Source: Brugia malayi (lineage: Eukaryota; Nematoda; Chromadorea; Rhabditida; Onchocercidae). From it: 64,000 nt of DNA. Under the pieces are notes generated by a model. That model had not been told where the DNA came from. It searched no databases and saw only the letters and a list, made by a program, of their open reading frames with translations. This document shows positions 25,055-38,463 of this stretch, one piece after another. A program made the translations under genes and the position numbers. The stretch covers positions 4,932,649 to 4,996,648 of the forward strand of contig NW_025062477.1 in NCBI RefSeq assembly GCF_000002995.4, read 5' to 3'. Each line of letters opens with the position of its first letter. Position 1 is the stretch's first letter.

Positions 25055-28000
25055 TTACGTATAGATTGTCGTACGTCGTTTGATAATTTGTCGACAAATA
25101 TGACACAGTTTCAATTTTGATGGATTGCTGCATTCCACGCATGCTGTATGTCCACATTGAAATACAATGCTGCAACGTTGATCCATGCATATTGCACACG
25201 TAACTTCGAGCTCCAGTTGTTCCAACTTATCACGCAATTCACGCACTATTTCATTTTTCTCTACAAGAAAAAAACGGAAGTAAAAGAAAAAAGAACACAA
25301 ATGCATAATAAGGATACAAATATTAGCAGTGTTAACGTGAAACAATGACGCAAATGACGTTAGATATTTTATTTACTCGTTGTGTTATTGCATATCTTTT
25401 ATATGCATATTATTTATTATTATTTCTTTAAGTCAACTCATATTTCGCACATTTGTATTTTAAAAGATTACAAAAATTTTCAGTTTAATTTTGTACAACG
25501 CTTTAGTCTAGCACTACTTATGTAAGCTAAGTTCAAATTAAATATGGTTTATCAATACAATTAGCTTACGTACGATTATCCATAACACGTTAAAAAAAAA
25601 AAAAAAAAAACACAAATAAAACGAAAAAAAAAGTTATTTACCTTCTTCAGCTGCTTTCTTGGCACGTTCAACAGCTTCTTGCGCAATTTTTTCAATTTCA
25701 ACTTTATCTACTACTCTGATATTTTCGCCCAATTCAGCATCACTATATTTTCTATATCGTATAATATTACCACCAATTTCAACCATTTCTCCATCTAATG
25801 TATTATAATTATTGTTTCTTCTTCTTCTTATTATTATTATAACTATTATTATTGTTATTATCATTTTATCATTATTATTGAAATCAACCTGTCATATATA
25901 AGTACCAAAATGTGTCAGCAAAATCTATTTGGCACTTCTGTTTTCATTTATTTTACAATTTGCTTGGTTATTTTACTAACAAACATACAAAGCATAATGA
26001 GTAAGCAAAGTCAAAGTAATGTGTGTAACAATTAAAATAAATAGTAAGCAGCAATAACAAATTAACATTTGAATGAAAATTAGTACCAAAATAATTTGCA
26101 AATTTAAATAGTTTAATAACAATAGCAATGATTTAGTTGTAACTTTCCTTCTTGTTATCATAATTATCACACATAATTATTCTTTCTACTTTTCTTTTTT
26201 AAATCAATAATAGCATAACATTATAATTTTAAGATTAAAAAAAAAAAAAAAAAAAACTTCCAATAAACAATCATACATGAATTTTTTGCCGTAATAATTT
26301 GCTGATAACATAACGGACAACGTCTCAGTAAAGTGTTACCGGCACAGGTAGCACAAACTACTCGATGACCGCATGGAATGAAAACAATATCTGCTCTATT
26401 GTCATCACAGTTAAATGTACACATTGTCACCTCGGTAGTATCAAAGCTTCGTGCTATCGTACGGCTCATTGGAATGCATGATCTGAAATTTGTGAAATAG
26501 CTAATTTTTGTAAGCAAAAAGCAATATAATTAATTAAAATAATTTTTGAATAGTATTTGATTAAAAATGGATAAAATAAATTTAATATTTTATGAAAACA
26601 GCAATCAGATTAGACCAAATAAATCATTTTGGTTTATTTTCTTAACATTATTTTTTGTAGTTACTTTACTAAGAAATGGAAGAGCTTTGATTTAATAATA
26701 AATTCGTAAAATCTAAATTCGTTAATCATAGATATCGTATTTTAAAACAACAATAGTTGAATAATGAAAGCAGAAAACTCCTTAATAATTAAAATGATTA
26801 TTCAGTTCCTATTTATTTCAATATAGTTTGCTAAAACTTCAATAATATAAATTGAAAAATATCTTACATAATATCATTATTGACGTTAATTAGTAAGATC
26901 ATTTTGAGTATTACTGATTATCACTATCACTATTATCATTGTAATTAACCTTGGTCTGCAAGTAACATATTGTTCAAACAACGATTTCAGAGTTGGTTCG
27001 GTAACTAATTCAAATGGAACAGATCCGGAACGATCACGAATTTGCGGATCTGCTCCTTGCGCAATTAGGAAACACATTACCGCAACAGGCCAGTGCGGAC
27101 GAAATGTCGATGCAAGTTCCTCCAAACGCTGAAGCAAAATAACTTTTTTGCTTATTTTAGTTTCAAAAAATGAAAGATGACTTAAAAAATTCATTGAAAA
27201 AAAATCTAATACCAAAATACTTATTAATTAAATAAACTAAATTTAGCTTCTTTTCTCATTTATATTAACTGTTCAAAAAAAATAAATCACTTAATAAGAA
27301 TCCGTTTTCTTTTTCTTGTTCAATTAATTAATAATTATTTTTAATAGCATGATAAATAATAAATAAACTACCATATTTGATTTTTTCATTTGTAATACAA
27401 TTTGTATTTTATCATTGCTTATTGCAGCTTCTCCTTGAGTTGCTTGGGCTGCTAAATGTAGTGCCGTCATTCCGTCACAATCACGTTTATTTAAAGGTAC
27501 ACCCGAAGATACGAGTAACTGGAAATGAAATATTTGAAATGATTACAAAAAAGAAAAACTTTTCTGAAAATCTAAACCTTAACTCAGTTTTAAATTGGAC
27601 ACTTAAAAACTATAAATTTTAAGTTATTCATGAATTTGAATATTTTGTATAATTAATATGCAGCATCTCACTGCTATATTTTATCAAATTACTTAATGAG
27701 TGATTAATTAAATACAACATCGGAAATGAATTACTTGAATACAAGAAAGGCGTTGCATATCTTTATCAGCTTTACCATCCCAACGTTCCACTGCAAAATG
27801 CAATGCTGTTCGATTAGCTTTCGTTGTTTTCTTTGCATCAGAAGAATGCTCAAAATAAAACTAATAATAAAATTTAGAAAAAAAAAAGAAAAATTATGAG
27901 CAATATTTGATTCTTTTCTTATTTTATCCTTTTTCGCTTCTTTTTTTTTGAATTAAAAATCATAAATAATTAAAATAAAAAAAGGAGGAGAAAAAAAAAA

Positions 28001-30996
28001 TTAATTAAAATTGAAATTCTGAAAAAAATTCTGAAAGTTTTTTTTTTAATTTTTACTTTAAGAATAATTCCCAATACGTTAATATGACCATATGCAGCAG
28101 CAAGATGTAATGGTAACAATGAATATGAACCATCCGATGAAAGAAGTGATGGTCTCATGTGAATCATTGATTCCACAATGCTAAATGTTAAAATTCAAAT
28201 TCAAAATTCAAATTAATTTAAATGTACGATGAATTTGTTTTATCTTAATTAAATTTTAATGAAATATGATAAGGACTAGTAAGTTTAATTATCAATTTTT
28301 TTTAAAAATCATTTTTTAATAGTTTAATTATCAATTTTTTAACTTCTAATCATTTTTTTAATAAAATTCTCAAATTATACCTATGTTGATTAGCGATAAT
28401 TGCAAGTTGTAATGCAGTTAATCCATCATTATTCACTATCAGTTGATTAATCTTAACACTTGATAACAAACGATGAAGCATTGCATCACGAGTTGGTGGC
28501 ATTTCTTCCATTGTTGATAATATATGAAGTGATGTATTCCCATCATTATCCTTAATCATTTCATTTCTTCTTTATCTTTATTATCATTTTTTTTTCTTTG
28601 CCATCCAAATATAGGGAATCTTTTTTTTTTTACTAAAATTATATAATACTTAAATATTAAAATATGTATTATATTGCAGTTATGAAAAAAAGTTTTTTAT
28701 TGAGAAATATAATGAAAAAAGAAACAAATTAATTTTTCACAAAAATTTGTTAAAGAATTTTTGAAAAGAAAAATTAAATCTGCAAAAAAAAAAAATGTTA
28801 GAACAAGAATTATTTTACATAATTTTCAAATTTCATGTTAAAAGTTTATTGATCAATTCTACTAAATAAAATAAATAAACAAAAATGTTTTACTTGTGAT
28901 TAAAATTAAAATTTAATTTGTTTGATACTGGAATACCTGTTGTTACCTGTATATTTGGATCAATTGTAGGTGCATTTAAAAGTTGATCAATGCAAGATAA
29001 ATGACCATTCAAAACGGAACAGTGCAGAGCAGTTTCACCTTTGAAATTTTGCCAGTTGATTTCATCAGGGAAAAATAACATTAAACCTTCGATAATTTGT
29101 TTATGACCTCTGTAAAGTACTGATAATAAATTCATTCCAAAAAGAAAAAATCCAAATTTCCGAGAAAAAAATTTACTTTAATGTTGCCGAAAAATGAATC
29201 AGTATTGCCTAATTTTATTTTGTTTTATTTTTCCTAATAATATTTTCAATAATTTCAATCAACATTTTTTCTTTTTTTTTTTTGTAGAGAAATAACTAAA
29301 TTTAATTAGTAGATGTAGATACATTATTAAATTATAATTCCATTAATTAAATATTGTTTTAATTAACCAGTAATGGATAAAATTTACTTACTTTTTGGCA
29401 GCTATATGATATAGACTATTACCTTCCGCATCAGTAATATTTTTTTCGGCACCAATACAAAGTAATAGAACTACAGCTGACCAAAGGCCTAAGTCAACAG
29501 CTAACATCAAAACTGTTTGTCCATCAATAGTAGTAGCATTTTTCTTCAAAAATACCATAATGATAATAAATAATAAATATGAATAAATAATACTAGAGAA
29601 AAAAAGAGTGAAGAATCAAAAATAACAGAAAAAAAAAGAAAATTTAAAAGGTTAAAAATTTTATTAACCAATTCTGGATGATAATAAAGTATTAGCCGGA
29701 ATTGTTTTTCATCACCGGTTTCAGCCCAATAACGTAATGCTTCCATAATATCAGTTACATTTGGTATCACTGATATGACACCAAATACGACGCGTTCCGA
29801 TGTTCGATTTATATTTGCCAAATGTATTGGAAGATTTCGATCGTGCATTAATGTTGATAAATTACGACCTAATAATTATTAAAGAACAAAAAATGATATA
29901 ATTTTAATGTTTCGTACTGAATATACACTTTTATTTTTGGATAAAAATTAATTATTCATTTCATGTTTATAAAATATATCATTAAAAAAAAAAAAAAAAA
30001 AAAAAGGAAAAAGAAACGAAAAACACACAAAAAAAGCAGTAATTAAAATTAAAAATTCATTGAAATAGAAATGACTAAACAAATTATTAACAAAGTTCAT
30101 TATAATTAATTAATTATTCAAAAGAAGTTTTATTATGATTATTTATTTTGGTTTATTATTACCTGAATATATAGGTAAAATTACATCATTTAAATTCTCT
30201 GATTTTTTCCAAATAAATGATTCAGCATGAGGTAATCGTAATGCAAATGTTTCGTTATCCAAAATACGAATTGATACCATTATTGCATTTTTTAAGTCCT
30301 AAAAATTATTATTTTATTTGAAAGAAAACAAAAATAAAAAGGCAAAAAATGCTATAATACAAATAGTATTAATTCTATATTTAATACAACTAATATTATA
30401 TTATACATTTAAAGTGCTATGATCAAAATTCAACAAAATTAATTTTATTATAAGACAAAACCTTATTTCGAATCATAATTGCTCGATCACCATCTAACAT
30501 ACAAATATTTTGTGCTAACAGAATACTTTTTGGATGCCATGAATATGTCGCTTCAACAACCGTATTTCGTCCTATTTCTGGTTGATTATTTGATGTAATT
30601 ATTGTTGTTGTTGCAGGTATTGCTGCTATTGTAGTTGTTGTTGTTGCAGTTGTTGCTGTTGTTGTTGTTGTTGTTGTTATACCTTCTGTTACTCCCCAAC
30701 TAAAAATTGTTACTTGGACGGATTCCATTGTTACATCTTTTACAATACCAACTTTACCAATATACTGAAATTATACAATTATTATTCAAATTAAATTATT
30801 GAAATTTTAATTTTTTTCTCCTTTTTTCATTATTTTTTAATGAAAAAAGGAGAAAACCCTTTTCCAATGTTAATTTTTAATATTAAAATCTCACGGTAGC
30901 CATACGTGAACTCCATGCTAATTGATTGTAACTATGTAAACGTTCATAAAATGAGAAATCATGATATGCAATACGAACTCGATCACCTTGTTGCAT
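25055..30996 (-). CDS. mib-1: Mind bomb-type E3 ubiquitin ligase
   Basis: RING E3 ligase of the MIB family; in animals MIB ubiquitinates Notch ligands to drive their endocytosis. Minus-strand exons: 31038-30895 (first ATG 30996), 30764-30462, 30298-30163, 29868-29669, 29543-29392, 29109-28947, 28550-28381, 28180-28057, 27860-27735, 27518-27372, 27128-26950, 26482-26277, 25794-25642 and 25260-25055. All phases agree and give 788 residues. Exons 1-2 hold a MIB repeat box (QQGDRVRI ... YIGKVGIVKDV), interrupted by a Thr-rich insert. Exons 4-11 hold ankyrin repeats (GETALHCSVLNGH, DGMTALHLAAQ, LHLAAAYGHINV). Exon 12 carries a RING-like finger (FIPCGHRVVCATCAG, RRCPLC). Exon 13 is a coiled coil. 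Exon 14 ends in a RING (CAICMDQ, FQCGHTACVEC, CHICRQ) and KRRTTIY, as in MIB1. The N-terminal HERC2-ZZ-HERC2 region and first repeat box of MIB1 are absent from the model. Two RINGs are visible, against three in human MIB1. Confidence 0.9.
30814..30856. repeat. Perfect 18-bp hairpin inside a mib-1 intron
   Basis: The arms at 30814-30831 (TTTTCTCCTTTTTTCATT) and 30839-30856 are perfectly complementary around a 7-nt loop. The hairpin lies in the 130-bp first intron of the ligase model. Confidence 0.85.
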
Positions 30997-31038
30997 TTTA
31001 AATACGAATAGATGATTGAAATTATAAAATATTAAGTT

Positions 31039-32009
31039 CTAAAAAAAATTGAAAAATAAATATAATAAAATTATCAACAGATATACCATTTACTACCAAT
31101 TATTAATTTACCAAAAGTAAAATTAAATCAGTAAAATAAAAATTTCAATGTTTATTCAAAATTGTTATTCATTCTTTTTTACATTTCATTGGAGCTTAAT
31201 TAATGTTGAGTGGATCAAATTTTGAATTAATTAGTTTTTTATCCCACAGAATTGCATTAATTATTTTTTTGCTCAACTGATACCATCAAGTAATCAATTA
31301 AGTAACTTTAATTAGTGAAAAAAAAGTTTTGTATTTTAATAGATATTAATAAGCTAAGTATAGTAAAATTCCACTATAAAATACAAAAAAATTTTCGAAT
31401 TAATTTTTTGAATTTAAAACTTTAGATAAAAAATTTTTTGATAACATTTGTTTCAAATTAAAACAATAATTTATTAATAGATAAAATTTTTACTAGCAAA
31501 TTGTAACATTTTCTAGCAGTCAAGAAAAAAAAAGACTCTTCCGGCTTTTCCGGTAATCTCTTTTTGTGCAACTTCTCATAATGTTTTTATGCAATACAAT
31601 TAGTTGTCTAAAATAACTGACCGATGAAATAAAAAATTTTACAATGAAATAATTTCATATTTAACCAATAATTCTATGAGAGAAGCAAAATATTAGATTG
31701 AATAAAAAATTTGCATAAAAAAAAATTCAGAATTGAAAGTACGGAAATATTCAAAATTTGCATAAAAATGAAAAAATTTGTTAAAATCAATAAAAAATAT
31801 TTTCAGTGTCAGTGTATTTCGGTATGTTTAGCGGTTGTTTCTCTTCCGTTTGTTTATTATATTTCAGTTTTTGTTTCAAAGTTTTGTAAAATTATTTATC
31901 CAATTTAAAAAAGTTTAAATTTCATCCAGTTTCTTGTATTTTAATTTTGATTAAAAAAATAATCTAACATCTTCAAATTTTTATTACTATTATTTAAAAA
32001 GTTCGAAAA
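31039..32009. promoter_or_regulatory. Divergent intergenic region between mib-1 and the AT-hook gene
   Basis: The two genes point away from each other, so this stretch of about 970 bp should hold both promoters. The mib-1 side begins with a TTTTTTTTAG acceptor just before exon 1, which suits either a trans-splice site or a missing upstream intron. I recognise no specific promoter motif. A short hydrophobic frame at 31711-31908 has no other support. Confidence 0.45.
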
Positions 32010-35000
32010 ATGGAAGCACATAAACAAAGTGTCAATACACAATCGGAAAACGACGAAATAATTGATGAGATGACCAATACATCGGACAGTGATGAGTTAG
32101 CAATGCAGGAAGTTTCTCAAGTTTGATTGTTTATTTTACCTTTATAATTAATTAAACTAATTTTTAATTAGAATTTAAATTGAAAAGCTTTTCCAAAATT
32201 TTGTTTTTATTGCTAACTTACAGTTAGATAAAAACTGAAGTATATGGAATCCTTGAAAATATGTATATATTAATGAAATATATGCAAGTTGAAATATGTT
32301 CAATTAAGATCCTAAAATTTATTATTTATGCTTGTTTAACCACCAAAAAATAGTTTGAGTTTTACAAATTTAATACCACAATTGATTAACTCAATATCAT
32401 AACTAATTAATCCAATAACATAATTGATTAAAATATAATTAATTAGCTAAATTTCTATTCATCTGATATTTTCTTGTCATAGAAATTTTTTGTAAGTTTT
32501 TTATAACTAAAAAATTGTTAATTTAAATAAAAATTTTGCAAATTCCATGAAAATTTGTTGCGTAAATTTTTCTGAAATTTTAATATTTTTTAAACTTTTT
32601 TTTGAACTTTTAATTTTGATTGAAAGAACTTTTTTTTTTTGTTAAAATCTTATCTAATCTCTTCATTTATTTATTTTTCCAACAACTCAGGATCATTCAG
32701 TAACAACAGCAACTCGTCCAAATTTTGAATCGAATACTTCATTATCAAACCATCCGCTACCATACCATAACCCTATTCATGTAAATTATCATTGATTATT
32801 TTATTTTAATTTCCTAAATTTCATCTATTAGCCATTTATTAGCCATTTATGTGTAAAAATATATTATTTTATCTGTGAAAATTTTTAAATTTTCTTTTGT
32901 AAGCAAAAATTAAAAAAAAAGCATTTTATTCGTTTTGCAAAAACAAAACAAAAAGAAGAATTTTAAGTTAGCAATACAGCAACCATTAAACGGATTGAAT
33001 CTTTATCCGGTTTCTTTCACCGATTCTCAATCCGCTTCACTCATCACTGATAATCGTAACGCAGCTAATTATGAAGAAATTTCAACAAATTCTCCACCAC
33101 CTATAACAATTTCCTTATATTCCGATATACAACGTTCAGCAGCAGCAATTCATGGTGGTTTGTATTATTTATCATTAATTCAGATAAATTTATTGCATCA
33201 AAGTGATAGTATTATCAATTAATGTTTGTTTATTTTTTTTTTTTTTTTTAAAAATAAAATCTATTAATTTCAAAGATTAATTTTTACATTTATTTACATT
33301 CTTCCAATGTATAAAGTGATGTTAATTTAAATTCCAGATCCTCAAGCTCTTCCATTATCAGTTATACCGTTAACTGATTATCCCGAGAATGAATATATGC
33401 CTCCGCCGTTTAGAGCACCCGTATTATCAGTTCCAACTTCAAATACTACAAACAATAATTCTTCTGAACCAATGAATTCATCGTTACAACAAACAATTAC
33501 AAACATTCAAACAGCTGCAAAAGGTAATAATAATAATAATTATTAGTAGTAGTAACAGTGATAAAACACTCAAAATTCTATCATAATCTATTTCGGATAC
33601 TATTGTAAAATGATTCAGACAATTTAATCTATTTGTTAAAGCTTCAAAAAACATTACCTAAGAAGATTAGCTGAAAAAAAAAGCAATCCGACTTAGCAGT
33701 TGCAATGATATTTTTGCAATATGGCAGTCAATTAAAGATATTAGGAAAAAATTTTTACTAATTAAGTTTGAAATTTTTGGTATCTCTTCTCATTTCATTG
33801 TTTCGTTTCATTGAATTATATTATAATTGAATTTACTAAGAAATTATACTTTTAATTAAAGTATGTATATGTGTTTTCCATTTTTTTAACAGGTGAATCA
33901 ATGCAGACAGTTAAAAAAGGAGGTCGTAGACGTTTAAATGAAAATGCATGTGGAAATTTGGCGAATAATACGCCTGAAACTTTGGCACCAAAAAAACGTG
34001 GAAGAAAACGTAAAGATGGCAGTAATGATATTATTGGTGGAAAAACGAAAGATACTTTACAGAAGGTAATAAAATAAAAAATTTTATAAAAAAAGAATTT
34101 TCAACTTAGATAAATAAAAAGTAAAAATATGTAAGAAAAATAAAAAGATGGGAAGATAATATTAAACAAAATTATGTAAAATTAATTCATAAAAAATATG
34201 CAAAAAATAATTATTGCATTTTATGAAATATAAACAATATTTTAAGCCATATAAATGTTAGAAAAATATTTCATATTTTAATTTGAATTTTCGTTACTAA
34301 TCAATATATGTTATTACCATGTTTTCAAGATCAGTAACTAACAAAATCCATGTTGATTTCATTTTTAGAACATATTCATTGATTATAATTAACAAATTGA
34401 AAAAATATTAGCCAAGTTTAAGTATGTCCCACTCACAATAGCAAACAAATATTCTGCTACTAACTTATTGATGCATATTTTAAAATTTTTCACAAAATAA
34501 TTCATAATTTTGGCTAATAGAATTAAAAAAAAATAAGAATAAAACCAATAATTCATACTTTTTATCATCACAGTGAAAAATTTGCTTATGGCAAGTCAAT
34601 ATTGTGTTTTTTTTAAACTTTAATTACTTCATGATAACATAATATTTAAGGCCTCTCGTCAATCGATCAATGCTAGTAAATTGGAAAATAGTGAAATGAA
34701 TATTGACAAAGCTCCGAGTAATGAAATTTTATTAATTTCAAGTTTTTTTTTTTTTTTTATTTCTAATATCTACACTAACATCATAGTTAAAGAGCTTAAA
34801 TCATAAAATAAAATGTATCACTTCAAATATTTATATGCCATGCTTGTTGACATATTAATTAAACCACCTAATTATGATTATAACATTTCAGTTAACATTA
34901 TTTCACAATAATTATTTGGCAAAAAAAAATGTAACGAACTTTGCAGAGCGAAATTCTGAAATTTCAAATCAATCACTAAATGCAGTTGCGGAATTAGAAA

Positions 35001-36496
35001 ATGTTAATGCGGAAGAAAAAAAGAAGAAAAGACGTCCTCGTAAGAAAATCGATGAAAAATCTGATGAAACGATTGATGATACGACAAATGATACGGTCAT
35101 TTATGAAATTCAGAATCAAAATTTAATGATTTATATTTTATTATTGTTTAATGTTATAAAGTAATAAATTTGCAATAAGTAAGAAAAAAAATTCTTCTCC
35201 ATTTTTATTTAAACATAAAATTATGCAAATTTCTTAATTTTCAGAAAAATTTTAATTTTAGAAGAAACACGGTTCAATAACCAAGAAATCATCAGCTGCA
35301 AAGAAAGAAAGCATGGAAGAATTGCTGTGTAAACAAAAAAGTCGTATGGCATTTCCAGTATGAAATTTTAAAATTATGATAGTTATTGAAATTTGTCAAA
35401 TGTGTATGTTCTCAAATCAAATATGTTCTTTTTTAGTTTACTTAATTTGAGAGTAATTATTATTTCATAAGTCTTTTCCGGAAATAATATTGTAAATGTT
35501 ATTTTAGAAAGGTACTTTTCTAATTCGATACTGCGATTTGGAAACATTGGACTGTGATCAAATTTGGTGTGTAGACAATCATCATATGCTGCTCAAATAT
35601 CGCCTTTCTTCACATATTGAAGGAAAACGTCGTCTGTATTTGAAATCTCAACCTGAACGAGTAAATTTCGAATGGTTGAATGAAATTATTAAAATGAGAA
35701 CAAAAATTTATGTATACTAAATTTTAGCTAAAATATTTATGTTGTGTAGCATTCAGTTCATGATAATTAATATTATATTTTTAGTTCATTGGTTGGAAAT
35801 GTGAGGAACCGTGGCATTTTTATGAATTGACGATTCTTGAACGTGATCGTGACGGTAGCAAAGTATTGGTACTGTATCCGGAAGCCAAAGAATTAGCGGA
35901 ATGTCGTGAAAAAGCAAGACGTCAGAAGCAAATTGCGGAAGAAATGAAACGAGGTTTGGGGACGTCACGTAATTACGGTGATATCAAAGAAGATTTCGAT
36001 GTAACAGAAGAAAATCTAGTAAAACAAACGGTCAATTTTTTTTTAACATTCTTTTACCTAAGAGTATTTCTTTCAATTACTTAATTACTAATTAACGTCA
36101 GAATAAAAACAGTAATGTAATGCAATATTAGTAATAATAATAATAATAATATTAAACAAATAAATAGTTAGAAGTAATAGAGATTTATATTACTTTTTTT
36201 AAGAATTATTATTTTTTTTCTTCGAGAGAGATATGAATGTAAAGAAAATAAAAAAGCAAGATAATAAAGAATTAAATTTTCAAAATTTTTAGGATATTAA
36301 AGATCGACTTTTGCATAAAGAGGAGAATATGGAAGTTGAAATGGTTGATGAAGCAGAAAAAGCAGTTGAGCGTTTCATTCTGATTCCGGATAGTGAATAC
36401 ACTGAAACAAATGATGAACATTCTGGAGAGGAATTTAGTATCGAAAATCCTATGGAAGAAGAGATTATCGTTACAGAAGACGAAGAAGATGAATAA
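32010..36496 (+). CDS. AT-hook nuclear protein with an uncharacterised conserved-looking domain
   Basis: Probable DNA-binding protein of 549 residues. Exons: 32010-32120, 32691-32780, 32968-33154, 33338-33523, 33893-34065, 34651-34717, 34947-35095, 35262-35357, 35508-35660, 35785-36018 and 36293-36496; all phases agree. The N-terminal 190 residues are acidic, then Ser/Thr/Pro-rich and low-complexity. Exon 5 carries basic AT-hook-like motifs (KKGGRRRL, KKRGRKRKDG). Exon 7 carries another (KKKKRRPRKK). Exons 9-10 encode a globular block rich in Trp and Cys (RYCDLETLDCDQIWCVD ... FIGWKCEEPWHFYELTI), followed by a charged helix. The C-terminus is strongly acidic (EEEIIVTEDEEDE). Nuclear location and minor-groove binding are inferred from the motifs. 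I do not recognise the Trp/Cys block. The exon 3 start could instead be 32980, and the exon 10 end could be slightly later. Confidence 0.8.
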
Positions 36497-36528
36497 TAAT
36501 ATTAATTTTTTGTTTCATAATTATCTGC

Positions 36529-36534
36529 AATAAA
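36529..36534 (+). terminator. AATAAA polyadenylation signal
   Basis: AATAAA lies 33 bases after the stop codon of the AT-hook gene, a normal distance for a nematode 3' UTR. Confidence 0.6.
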
Positions 36535-38459
36535 ATTTTTTTTTTATTTACTTCTCTTCTTCAATTATTCTAATTAGTAATTGTATTTAAATGAATTATT
36601 ACATTTAAAATGCAGATGTTTACATGTAAAATATATATTATAAGGTAGTAATAAGGACGAATTATAAATATATGCTATATTTCTTTTAAAAAAAGATTAG
36701 TTCTTATCATTAAATATATTTTGATTAACAAAAATCAAAATTTTTTCTGTTCTTAAAAGTAATTTAAATTTAGGGAATGAAACAAAAAGAAAAAACGCCG
36801 CTTGTTTAAATACTTTCTTATTTCTTTAATTTCTTCCGCCTTACAATGATGCGATAAGTTTAAGTAACAAAGTGCTGCAAATACAATTCACCAAAAATTT
36901 AATTCTTTATTATCGTACAGAAGTTTAAATTATGAATGATTTATTTCAAATAAAAATTTTTGTTGGTATCAGAATAATCACATGTAATGAAGTGATTCGA
37001 GTAATATATTAAATATAAGATAACAACTTTTCTTTTTCTAATTAGAATAGATTAAATTATCAGTTTTTTTCATGTTAATAATCCATGAAGGACTTGGATT
37101 AAGTGATGGAATTTACCATATTTTGAAAAAAGAATGATTTACTGATATACGCATAGCACATGGATAATTTGATATGAGTAAGATAAGATGTAAAATAAAA
37201 GTTTAAACTTTTAAGGCTTTTTTTCTAGATTAGATTAGACCGAATCAATAATGCATTTTCATAACAATACTGAATCAATAGTACATCCTTACATTTATCA
37301 ATACTTTCCGGTTTTCTTAATCTTATCATCCTATCTGTCAGAAAGAAAACAAAAGAAATTAGTGGCAAAGTGGGAAAATGAGTAGCTAACTCTTTTTAAG
37401 GGTACTAATGGGATGATATTAGATAAAACACTAATATTTAGACTAACCAGATAGACTACTTCTATCACTAATTTATCATTTCAAAATCTGATTTCTGAGG
37501 ATTTTTTTCTAGATTAGATTAAACCAGATCAATAATACATTCTGATTTTTTTTTTTCAATATGGTTCCAAAAACTTTTTTAACTATCATATTAGTCAACA
37601 ATTATTAATCTAAGGAATATACTAATGAAATATAATGCAATACAGTACACTATGATACAGTACGAAATGATACAGTATAATACCGTATGATATGAGAAGA
37701 TATGATATAATATCATGCGGTATAATTAAATTGATAAAGTTTATTACTGCTTTCAATAGTGTGAAAATCACTAATATACGAAGTGCGACTTAAAAAGGAT
37801 TACTACTTTTATGCCGCGAAGATTATTTTATTAAATTTTATGGTGGGGAAATTTTTTTATTGTATTATACGGCGAGGATTATTTTATTTTATTATATGAC
37901 AGGGATTATTTTTTTTATTATTGTTTGAATAGAAATTATGCATATAAATAGAATGTACGTTTGTTCAAAGTTGCTAGAAAATATTTAACTTTGATTTATA
38001 TAACTAATTTTTTTATAAATAAATATTAATCACTATATGGTAAACCATTAATTATAACAGTTTTGTAAAGGTTTTTTTTTTTTTTTTTTAAAAAAAAAGA
38101 CGCTCTAGATTTATCAGATTTAATTTTTTCCTTCTTTTCATTAACTATACAAAACTTGGTTGCTAATTAAATAATCAAATTGCAAAAATTTTAGTGAATT
38201 CTTCCAGAAAAAAAAAACTAAAGAATTTTTGGCTAATAAAATTTTATTATCGCTATGCTTTTATTTCATTTTTTGCGAACAAGAAAATAGAAATACAAAT
38301 TCAGTAAGAAGCATATCAATCAAAATTTTTATTTTCTTTCCTTTTGTGATTATTCAGATTCTTTCATTCATTTTAAATCCATTTCTGTTTCTTTTTTTTT
38401 TTTCAAATTTAGTTCTTTTTTCTTGAAATCCAACTGCTTTTTGTTTTTTCTTTTTTCAG
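36535..38459. other. Intergenic region with small degenerate repeats
   Basis: TTTTCTAGATTAGATTA and its flank occur at about 37221-37262 and 37505-37545. A short-period run of GATACAGTA-type words lies at about 37640-37730. Three imperfect units ending in GGATTATTTTATT or similar lie at about 37810-37920. No gene is seen; an ORF at 38229-38426 is T-rich and has no support. Confidence 0.5.
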
Positions 38460-38463
38460 GATT

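Noticed and set aside
25148..25348. Plus-strand ORF of 66 codons
   Set aside because: It lies opposite the last exon of the ubiquitin ligase, whose RING residues and splice phases are clear.
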